Below are positions 56,849-64,000 of a DNA stretch of 64,000 nucleotides, piece by piece. The notes below the pieces were generated by a model. It worked only from the letters and a program-made list of their open reading frames with translations, was not told the DNA's origin and did not search any database. The translations under genes and the position numbers were made by a program. Source of the stretch: Olleya sp. YS (GTDB taxonomy: Bacteria > Bacteroidota > Bacteroidia > Flavobacteriales > Flavobacteriaceae); assembly GCF_029760915.1 (NCBI RefSeq), contig NZ_CP121685.1, positions 1,710,001-1,774,000 of the forward strand. Reading direction: 5' to 3'. Numbering within the stretch: position 1 is the stretch's first letter; each line of letters starts with the position of its first letter.

Positions 56849-59800
56849 ATGCGTTTTTATTTTTTATTTTTTTATTTGCTTTTTTCTAAAATTTTATTTT
56901 CTCAAAATGTAACTGTCTCAAGTTATCAGAAAATAAATGATTTAAATGGAGGATTTAGTGGGATTTTAAATGATCAAGATAATTTTGGGGTTTCAATTGA
57001 TAATATTGAAGATTTGGATGGAAATGGCGTCAATGATTTGATTGTTGGAAGTTTTTCAGATGATGATGGAGGAACAAATAGAGGAGCAGTTTGGATATTG
57101 TTTTTAGACAGTTCCAATAATGTTATAAATGAAACTAAAATAAGTAATACTTCAGGCGGTTTTGGAGGTGCTTTAGATAATAATGATCGTTTTGGTGGAG
57201 CTGTATCTTATCTAGGAGATTTAAATGGTGACGGGAAAATAGAAGTAGCTGTTGGTGCAGATTATGATGGAGATGGTGGTGTGTGGAAAGGTGCTGTTTG
57301 GATACTTTCTTTAAATTTAGATGGGACAGTTTTTTCTCATTCTAAGATAAGTAGTACTTCAGGTAATTTTAATGGTAATATTAATGGTGATGCTATTTTT
57401 GGAACAGATATAGAAAATATAGGAGACCTAAATAATGATGGAATAGATGATTTAGCTGTTGGATCTAGAAGAGATAATGATGGAGGAGGAAATGAAGGGG
57501 CAGTTTGGATTCTTTTCCTAAATTCGGATTTTACTGTTAATGATTACCAAAAGATTAGTGAAACATCTGGTGGTTTAAATATAAATTTAGGTTTTGAAGA
57601 TTATTTTGGTGGATCTGTTGCAAATCTTGGAGATTTAAATGGAGACGGTGTAATTGACATTGCAGTTGGAAGTTATAGGGATGATGATAGTGTAAGTAAT
57701 TCTGGTGCAATATATATACTTTTTTTAAATCAAAATGGTACTGTAAATAGCACTCAAAAAATATCGAATATAGATGGAGGTTTTTCTAATGAGTTTAGTC
57801 AAGAGGCACTTTTCGGAGAGTCTATTGATGGAGTTTCTGATAGAGATGGTGATGGTAAAATTGAAATCATAGTCGGTGCAATGAAACAATTTAATCCTAC
57901 ATTATCTGTATCTACTGGAGGGTTTTACGTAATAGAATTAAATTCTGATGGTACTATGTCTGAATTTGAGTTTTATAGTTATAATGAGAATTGTTTTCAA
58001 GGACAATTAGCAAACGGTGATTTATTTTCTGGTTCTGTTACTATGTTGACAGATTCTACTTTTGCTATAGGTGCTTATGGAGATAGTGAAAATGGTTTTA
58101 GGAAAGGTGCGGTTTGGATATTAGAGATTTCAGACGCCTCAAATATTAACGTGAATACTATTGATCCAACTGTTTGTGGTACCAATGATGGTTCAATAAT
58201 ATTTTCTAGCTTTATACCAAATACAAGTTATACTGTAAGTTTTGATCACGATGGTCAATCTGAAGTTTGGATTCCAGACTCTAATAGTTCAGGAGAAATA
58301 GTTTTGTCTAATTTAAATGAAGGTTTATATTCAAATATTAATATTACTCAAAGTAACGATTTAACTTGCAATATTAATATTGAAGATGTGGTATTGACTA
58401 CTAATGATTTTGTTTTAAATTTTTCTGTTAATTCTAATGTAGATTGTGGTGTGTCAACAGGAAGTATTTTAATAGAAAATTTAGCGCCAAACACATCATA
58501 TATTTATGATTATGAATTTGATAGTTTAATGTTTTCGGGAAGTTTCATTTCTGATACTAATGGAGAATGGATTATTGATGGATTGTCAGCTGGAGATTAC
58601 GAATTTTTAATGGTAGTTGATTCAGTTAGTTCATGTACCGATGGTATAGGTTTATTAACTATAGGGAGTGCATCACTAAATGCTGGTGTAAATAGTAATA
58701 ATCCAACACTTTGTAATACAATTGACGGCTCAATTGTTTTTACAGGTTTAACTACAGGATTGCATTATACAATAAACTATGAGCTCAATGGTAATATAAC
58801 AACGCTTAATATGCAAGCAGATATATCAGGTGAGATACATGCTAACTCATTAGGAAGTGGTGTTTATGAGAGTTTAGTTATAATTGAAGATTTAAGTGGT
58901 TGTTCCCAAGATTTTGGAAATGTTACTTTAACGACTCCAATAGTAGATTACAATTTTTCAGTAGTTCCATCATCAAGTTGCGTTGCTGATGGAGCAATTT
59001 TAATTACAGGATTAATACCTAATAGTGAGCATGATGTTTTCTATGATTTTAATGGAGTTACTGTTGGCGATTTGATATTTTCAGATGCTTCTGGATATAT
59101 AACTTTATTAGATTTATCTGTTGGAACTTATCAAAATATTATTGTTCATAGTTATTCAGATGGTTGTTCTGATAGCGAAATGGAACTAATAATTCCTGTA
59201 GGGTCAAATTTTACAGCTACGATAACATCAAATAACCCGACAGGTTGTAATATGTCTGATGGGATAATTTCTATTGGAGGTCTTGAAGATGAATCAAGCT
59301 ATACAATAGTTTATAATAATAACGGAGTTGAAAATACTGTGACTTTAACTTCGAATTCATTTGGGGAATTAAATATAACAGGTTTATCTTTCGGTTCTTA
59401 CAGTAGTATTTCTATTACAGAAGATAGTACAGGATGTGTTGCTAATTTAGACTCTATCACACTGACGACTTCAAATTTAACTGCAACTATAGATTCAATT
59501 AACCCAACAAGTTGTAATGTATCAGATGGAGTAATAATACTATCTGATCTTGGAGACACACTAAGTTATACAATTTCCTATGATTATAATGGAGTTGAAG
59601 TTAACATAACATTAAGTTCAAATTCATTAGGGGAATTAAATATAACAGACTTGTCTTCTGGAATTTATGATAATATAACTATAATCGAAGATAGTACTGG
59701 CTGTGTTGTTAATGCGAGCCTTATTGACTTAGTTTGTTTTGATGATTTGACAGAATGTATAAAAGTAAAAAAGTTTTTTACTCCAAACAATGATACTGTA

Positions 59801-60028
59801 AATGATGTTTGGAAGGTAGAAGTAGAGTCTAATTTTTGTGATTTTGAACTTTATATTTTTGATCGGTATGGCAAATTATTAAAAACACTTACTCCAAATA
59901 ATAGATTTTGGGATGGCACATTTAAAGGCTTGAATATGCCAACTAATGATTATTGGTACTTAGTTGAATATAAAGATGAATTAGGTTTTAAAAAACAACT
60001 AAAATCTCATTTTACTCTAAAAAGATAA
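56849..60028 (+). CDS. Large T9SS type B surface protein with FG-GAP blades and tandem SprB-like repeats
   Basis: A 1059-residue secreted protein. Signal peptide 1-18. Residues about 20-430 are five or six FG-GAP beta-propeller blades, each with a calcium loop such as DLDGNGVNDLIVG, DLNGDGKIEVAVG, DLNNDGIDDLAVG, DLNGDGVIDIAVG. Residues about 434-970 are six tandem repeats of about 88 residues (pattern NPTxCNxxDGxIxxxGL, then SYTIxYxxNG). The last two repeats are highly similar to each other, indicating recent duplication. The C-terminal 85 residues (KKFFTPNNDTVNDVWKV to the end) are a gliding-motility/type B T9SS tail. It is probably an adhesin or surface filament; the gene is AT-rich. Confidence 0.88.
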   Translation: MRFYFLFFYLLFSKILFSQNVTVSSYQKINDLNGGFSGILNDQDNFGVSIDNIEDLDGNGVNDLIVGSFSDDDGGTNRGAVWILFLDSSNNVINETKISNTSGGFGGALDNNDRFGGAVSYLGDLNGDGKIEVAVGADYDGDGGVWKGAVWILSLNLDGTVFSHSKISSTSGNFNGNINGDAIFGTDIENIGDLNNDGIDDLAVGSRRDNDGGGNEGAVWILFLNSDFTVNDYQKISETSGGLNINLGFEDYFGGSVANLGDLNGDGVIDIAVGSYRDDDSVSNSGAIYILFLNQNGTVNSTQKISNIDGGFSNEFSQEALFGESIDGVSDRDGDGKIEIIVGAMKQFNPTLSVSTGGFYVIELNSDGTMSEFEFYSYNENCFQGQLANGDLFSGSVTMLTDSTFAIGAYGDSENGFRKGAVWILEISDASNINVNTIDPTVCGTNDGSIIFSSFIPNTSYTVSFDHDGQSEVWIPDSNSSGEIVLSNLNEGLYSNINITQSNDLTCNINIEDVVLTTNDFVLNFSVNSNVDCGVSTGSILIENLAPNTSYIYDYEFDSLMFSGSFISDTNGEWIIDGLSAGDYEFLMVVDSVSSCTDGIGLLTIGSASLNAGVNSNNPTLCNTIDGSIVFTGLTTGLHYTINYELNGNITTLNMQADISGEIHANSLGSGVYESLVIIEDLSGCSQDFGNVTLTTPIVDYNFSVVPSSSCVADGAILITGLIPNSEHDVFYDFNGVTVGDLIFSDASGYITLLDLSVGTYQNIIVHSYSDGCSDSEMELIIPVGSNFTATITSNNPTGCNMSDGIISIGGLEDESSYTIVYNNNGVENTVTLTSNSFGELNITGLSFGSYSSISITEDSTGCVANLDSITLTTSNLTATIDSINPTSCNVSDGVIILSDLGDTLSYTISYDYNGVEVNITLSSNSLGELNITDLSSGIYDNITIIEDSTGCVVNASLIDLVCFDDLTECIKVKKFFTPNNDTVNDVWKVEVESNFCDFELYIFDRYGKLLKTLTPNNRFWDGTFKGLNMPTNDYWYLVEYKDELGFKKQLKSHFTLKR

Positions 60029-60031
60029 TTT

Positions 60032-61090
60032 TTAATATTTATAAACTATCGCGTTAATGTGCATACCTGCACCAACACTAGCAAATATAATAACATCTCC
60101 TTTTTCTATTTGCTGATTTTCTAATTTATTATTTCTTATTAAATCAAATAATGTAGGAACAGTTGCAACAGAACTATTACCCAGTTTATGAATACTCATT
60201 GGCATAATGCCTTCTGGTTCTGGTGTTTTATACAAACGATAAAAACGTTTTATTATGGCTTCATCCATTTTTTCGTTAGCTTGATGAATCAATATTTTTT
60301 TGACATCTTTAATGTCAACACCACTATTATCCAAACACTCTTTCATGGCTAATGGCACATTGTTTAATGCAAACTCATAGATTTTACGACCATGCATTTT
60401 AATATAACGCGTGTCTTTATCTAAGTCTTGATTGTTTGAGTTGCCAAAGAATAAATAATAGGCTTCGTCATAAGTAAAACTTGCAGTATTATGGGCTAAA
60501 ATTCCGCCTTCTTCATCTGTAGCTTCTACTATTGTTGCACCAGCACCATCACTGTAAATCATGCTATCTCTATCGTGTTTATCAACTACTCTAGAAAGTG
60601 TTTCGCTACCAATAACTAAACATTTTTTTGCCATTCCAGCTTTAATATAAGCTTGAGCTTGTATGACACCTTCTACCCATCCTGGACATCCAAATAAAAT
60701 GTCATAGGCGACACATTTAGGATTTTTAATACGTAAATTGTGTTTTACTCTCGAAGCTAAACATGGTAAAACATCAGTTTGAATAGTATCCGATTTAACG
60801 TCTCCAAAGTTGTGTGCGCAAATTATATAATCTAAGGTTTCGGGATCTACATTAGCATCTTCAATAGCTTTTTGGGCAGCTAAAAATCCTAGATCAGATG
60901 AGGTTAATTGCTCTTCTGCATAACGACGTTCACTAATACCTGTAATAGCTTTAAACTTATCAACAATAACTTCGTTTGGGTAATTTATTGTGCTACCATC
61001 TTCATTTAAAAATTGATGACTGTAAAAGTCTTCATTTTTCTCGATACCCTTTGGGATATAGCTTCCTGTTCCTGTAATCTTAATATTCAT
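60032..61090 (-). CDS. 3-oxoacyl-ACP synthase III family protein
   Basis: A 352-residue KAS III-fold enzyme. The catalytic triad is present: Cys in ILFGCPGWVEGVIQA (about residue 130), His in ILIHQANEKM and Asn in HKLGNSSVATVPTL. The sequence is divergent from housekeeping FabH (FGCPGW instead of the usual AACAGF), so it may prime a specialised lipid or polyketide-like product, such as flexirubin or branched acyl chains. That is inference. It is convergent with the T9SS gene (3 bases apart) and lies downstream of gcvP, separated by a long hairpin. Confidence 0.85.
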   Translation of the reverse strand: MNIKITGTGSYIPKGIEKNEDFYSHQFLNEDGSTINYPNEVIVDKFKAITGISERRYAEEQLTSSDLGFLAAQKAIEDANVDPETLDYIICAHNFGDVKSDTIQTDVLPCLASRVKHNLRIKNPKCVAYDILFGCPGWVEGVIQAQAYIKAGMAKKCLVIGSETLSRVVDKHDRDSMIYSDGAGATIVEATDEEGGILAHNTASFTYDEAYYLFFGNSNNQDLDKDTRYIKMHGRKIYEFALNNVPLAMKECLDNSGVDIKDVKKILIHQANEKMDEAIIKRFYRLYKTPEPEGIMPMSIHKLGNSSVATVPTLFDLIRNNKLENQQIEKGDVIIFASVGAGMHINAIVYKY

Positions 61091-61093
61091 AAA

Positions 61094-61153
61094 AAAAGAA
61101 ATTGCCTTAATTTGTTTACTTTGCTAAGATAAGCAGTAAAAATTAAAGGCAAT
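61094..61153 (-). terminator. Long hairpin between gcvP and the KAS III gene: terminator and/or promoter element
   Basis: Nearly complete palindrome: ATTGCCTTAATTT (61101-61113) pairs with AAATTAAAGGCAAT, and TTTACT pairs with AGTAAA, TGCT with AGCA further in. On the minus strand a T run follows it, ending at the KAS III start, which fits a terminator for gcvP. On the same strand TTG, 18 bases, then TATCTTAG within the hairpin resembles a promoter for the KAS III gene. Confidence 0.6.
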
Positions 61154-61189
61154 TTGTATTGGTTAAAAAAATACGACGTTCAAATCGTT

Positions 61190-64000
61190 TTATGCTTCCA
61201 TATACTCTTCAATTGGCGCACAGGTACAAATTAGGTTTCTGTCACCATAGGCATCGTCTACACGTCTTACTGAAGGCCAAAACTTGTTGTCTGCAACATA
61301 GTCTAATGGATAGGCTGCTTTTTCACGTGAATAAGGTAACAACCATTCATCTGACGTTAACATTGCTAAAGTATGTGGTGCATTTTTAAGTGGATTATTA
61401 TCGTCATCTTTTGTAGTTGCATCAATTTCTTTTCTAATAGAAATCATAGCGTCACAAAAACGATCCATTTCTGCTTTACTTTCACTTTCGGTAGGTTCAA
61501 TCATCATCGTTCCAGCTACTGGAAAAGACACAGTTGGTGCATGAAAACCGTAATCCATTAATCGTTTTGCGATATCTACCACTTCAATTCCATGGGCTTT
61601 AAATGGACGACAATCGATAATCATCTCATGCGCAGCGCGACCACGTTCTCCTGAGTATAAGGTTTCAAAAGCACCTTGCAGTCTGTGCTTGATATAATTG
61701 GCGTTTAAAATTGCAATTTCAGTTGATTTTTTTAATCCCTCAGCACCAAGCATTTTGATATATCCATAAGAAATTAAACAGGCTAATGCACTTCCAAATG
61801 GTGCTGCAGAGATTGATGTAATGGCTTTGTCTCCTCCAGTTTTTACAATAGGGTTTCCAGGTAAAAATGGAACTAATTGTTTTGCAACACAAATTGGACC
61901 CACTCCAGGACCTCCTCCTCCATGAGGAATAGCAAAGGTTTTATGCAAATTTAAATGGCAAACATCTGCTCCGATATTTCCTGGGTTAGTCAACCCAACT
62001 TGTGCATTCATGTTGGCACCATCCATATAAACCTGTCCGCCACAATCGTGAATGATTTGTGTGATTTCTTTAATGGACGCTTCGTAAACACCGTGAGTTG
62101 AAGGATAGGTGACCATTAATGCGGATAAATTGTCCTTATGTAATTCTGCTTTTTCACGTAAATCGTCAACATCAATATTTCCTTCGTCAGTCGATTTTGT
62201 CACCACTACTTTCATTCCAGCCATTACAGCACTTGCTGGATTAGTACCATGAGCAGAGCTTGGAATTAAACAGATATTTCTGTGATGATCTCCTCTAGAT
62301 TCGTGATAGGCTTTTATTACCATCAAACCTGCAAACTCACCTTGCGCACCAGAATTTGGCTGTAAAGACGTTGCTGCAAAACCAGTAATTTCAGTTAATT
62401 GGTCTTCTAATTCTTTTAAAATTTGGGCATAGCCTCTAGCTTGTTTTAAAGGTGCAAAGGGATGAATATTTCCCCACTTGAACCAGCTTAATGGCAACAT
62501 TTCTGCTGCAGCATTTAGTTTCATAGTACAAGATCCAAGAGAAATCATCGAGTGGTTTAATGATAAATCTTTACGCTCTAGTTTTTTAATGTAGCGCATC
62601 AATTCAGTCTCAGAATGATGTGTATTAAAGACGTCTAAAGTTAAAAAATCTGTTGTTCTCTCTAATGTTTTATCAATAACAGTAGCTTCAGAAATTGACG
62701 AGATTGTTTTTACTTCTTCATTTGCAACTTCAGCAAAAATTGAAATGATATAATTTAAATCTCTAACAGAAGTTGTTTCGTTTAAAGCAATCGTAACCGT
62801 TTCAGCATCTGGATAGAAAAAGTTTACTTTCTTATCTTTAGCTACTTTTTTTACTGTTTTAGCATCTGTTTTTATTTGTAACGTATCAAAATATGAGGTG
62901 TTAATTTGATTAAACCCTAATTGTTCTAATGCATTAGCTAGTGTAGTTGCACAATTATGAACTTTGTCTGCTATGTTTTGTAATCCTTTTGGGCCATGAT
63001 AGACTGCATACATACCAGCCATAACAGCCAGTAAAACTTGTGCTGTACAGATATTAGAAGTTGCTTTATCGCGTTTGATGTGTTGCTCTCGCGTTTGTAA
63101 AGCCATACGTAACGCTCTGTTGCCATTTGCATCTTTAGTTACACCAATGATACGTCCAGGAATATCGCGTTTGTAAGCTTCTTTAGTTGCAAAATAAGCT
63201 GCATGTGGACCACCATAACCCATTGGTATTCCAAAGCGTTGTGTAGTACCAACAACTACGTCTGCACCAAATTTACCTGGAGCTTCTAATTTTACTAAGC
63301 TTAAAATATCTGCTGCAACTGCTACTTTAATGTTGTTGCTATTAGCATTTTCTATAAAGGATTTGATATCTGTAATCTGACCGTTTTTTCCTGGATATTG
63401 AAGGATGGCTCCAAAAAATTCTGTTGAAAAATCAAAGGTATCTTCATTGCCAATCACTAATTCAATACCAATTGGGTTAGCTCTAGTTTGTAATAATGAA
63501 AGGGTTTGGGGTAAAATATGTTCTGAAACAAAAAACTTATTTATTCCTGCTTTTTTCTGGTTGCGCTCTCTTACTGCAAATAATAAGCTCATTGCTTCTG
63601 CTGCTGCAGTACTTTCGTCTAAAAGAGAAGCGTTTGCCAACTCCATTCCTGTTAAGTCAGTAACCATAGTTTGGAAGTTTAATAAGGCTTCTAAACGTCC
63701 TTGAGCAATCTCTGCTTGATATGGCGTATAAGCAGTGTACCAACCTGGATTTTCTAAAATGTTACGTTGTATAACTGCTGGTAAAATAGTTGGGTGGTAA
63801 CCTAAACCAATATATGTTTTATAAACTTTATTTTTTTTAGAGACGTCATTTAAGTAAACCAAGTATTCTTGCTCACTCATAGCTTCATCTAAATCTAAGT
63901 CTTTTTTTAATCTAATGTCATCAGGAATAGTTTCGTAGATTAATTGGTCTATACTATCTGCTCCAATAGTTTTTAGCATCTGTTTTTGGTCGTCTTCTCT
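61190..64000 (-). CDS. gcvP: Glycine dehydrogenase (decarboxylating) GcvP, 5' end beyond the window
   Basis: The P protein of the glycine cleavage system. Of the usual roughly 950 residues, 936 are seen. The frame stays open to the last base (REDDQKQ before [11 protein letters not shown]), and the family normally continues upstream (FxxRHIGP), so the ATG at 63979 is internal and the start is outside the window. N-terminal half: [22 protein letters not shown]-terminal catalytic half: [30 protein letters not shown] and the PLP Lys in [19 protein letters not shown]. It decarboxylates glycine and loads aminomethyl groups on the lipoyl H protein; lipA in this window makes that cofactor. Confidence 0.95.
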   Translation of the reverse strand, partial: REDDQKQMLKTIGADSIDQLIYETIPDDIRLKKDLDLDEAMSEQEYLVYLNDVSKKNKVYKTYIGLGYHPTILPAVIQRNILENPGWYTAYTPYQAEIAQGRLEALLNFQTMVTDLTGMELANASLLDESTAAAEAMSLLFAVRERNQKKAGINKFFVSEHILPQTLSLLQTRANPIGIELVIGNEDTFDFSTEFFGAILQYPGKNGQITDIKSFIENANSNNIKVAVAADILSLVKLEAPGKFGADVVVGTTQRFGIPMGYGGPHAAYFATKEAYKRDIPGRIIGVTKDANGNRALRMALQTREQHIKRDKATSNICTAQVLLAVMAGMYAVYHGPKGLQNIADKVHNCATTLANALEQLGFNQINTSYFDTLQIKTDAKTVKKVAKDKKVNFFYPDAETVTIALNETTSVRDLNYIISIFAEVANEEVKTISSISEATVIDKTLERTTDFLTLDVFNTHHSETELMRYIKKLERKDLSLNHSMISLGSCTMKLNAAAEMLPLSWFKWGNIHPFAPLKQARGYAQILKELEDQLTEITGFAATSLQPNSGAQGEFAGLMVIKAYHESRGDHHRNICLIPSSAHGTNPASAVMAGMKVVVTKSTDEGNIDVDDLREKAELHKDNLSALMVTYPSTHGVYEASIKEITQIIHDCGGQVYMDGANMNAQVGLTNPGNIGADVCHLNLHKTFAIPHGGGGPGVGPICVAKQLVPFLPGNPIVKTGGDKAITSISAAPFGSALACLISYGYIKMLGAEGLKKSTEIAILNANYIKHRLQGAFETLYSGERGRAAHEMIIDCRPFKAHGIEVVDIAKRLMDYGFHAPTVSFPVAGTMMIEPTESESKAEMDRFCDAMISIRKEIDATTKDDDNNPLKNAPHTLAMLTSDEWLLPYSREKAAYPLDYVADNKFWPSVRRVDDAYGDRNLICTCAPIEEYMEA

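Noticed and set aside
1-64000. tRNA, rRNA, riboswitch, prophage or transposon genes
   Set aside because: I saw no cloverleaf-like sequences, conserved riboswitch cores or mobile-element proteins; small structured RNAs cannot be excluded without a covariance search.

Overview
The window comes from an AT-rich bacterium of the Bacteroidota, almost certainly a marine-type member of the Flavobacteriaceae. Evidence: type IX secretion C-terminal sorting domains (T9SS type A at 32.6 kb, type B at 60.0 kb), promoter -7 boxes of the TAnnTTTG type, no Shine-Dalgarno-like leaders, several TTG starts, a fused E1 alpha/beta branched-chain keto-acid dehydrogenase, and flavobacterial-type paa and kynurenine gene sets. 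The genus cannot be fixed from the sequence. I see no rRNA, tRNA, CRISPR array, prophage or transposase, and no gene-free stretch longer than 300 bases (the largest, 18646-18895, holds a long hairpin repeat).

Layout. 1-0.7 kb: end of a DUF4230 gene and a rhodanese. 0.7-13 kb: a TetR regulator followed by a phenylacetate (paa) operon E-A-B-C-D-G-H-I-J-Z-crotonase-Y, taking phenylacetyl-CoA through epoxidation, isomerisation, ring opening and beta-oxidation to acetyl-CoA and succinyl-CoA. The ligase PaaK is not in the window. 13-18.3 kb: a divergent Lrp/AsnC regulator and a branched-chain amino acid degradation set (E2, transaminase, fused E1). 18.3-21 kb: a TatA-like protein, a subtilisin-like lipoprotein and an unknown gene. 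21-30.5 kb, minus strand: a kynurenine catabolic cluster (kynU, kmo, aminomuconate deaminase, aminomuconic semialdehyde dehydrogenase, two unknown genes, an atypical SDR, 3-hydroxyanthranilate dioxygenase, ACMS decarboxylase, O-methyltransferase), which runs from kynurenine to 4-oxalocrotonate. 30.5-61 kb: mostly housekeeping and envelope genes (Fe-S protein, msrA, coiled-coil protein, Nif3-like, lpxK, hybrid histidine kinase, gap, lipA, atypical NRAMP, two ECF sigma factors and one anti-sigma, murB, aminotransferase, aspartyl protease, valS, nuclease, glycosyltransferases, a large T9SS surface protein, KAS III). 61.2-64 kb: glycine decarboxylase, cut by the window end.

The most unusual feature is a crowd of short palindromic repeats confined to about 2.4-27.8 kb. 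They fill most intergenic spacers of the three catabolic operons, sometimes nested in each other. In at least three genes (paaH, E2, E1) they lie inside the reading frame and are translated. In four genes an ATG inside or just before a repeat creates a false upstream start, so I moved those starts to the native ATG downstream.

Functionally, the first half is an aromatic and amino acid catabolism island (phenylacetate, branched-chain amino acids, tryptophan via kynurenine). Each part appears to have its own local control: a TetR operator overlapping the paaE promoter, an Lrp-like box between the Lrp gene and E2, and a promoter before kynU.
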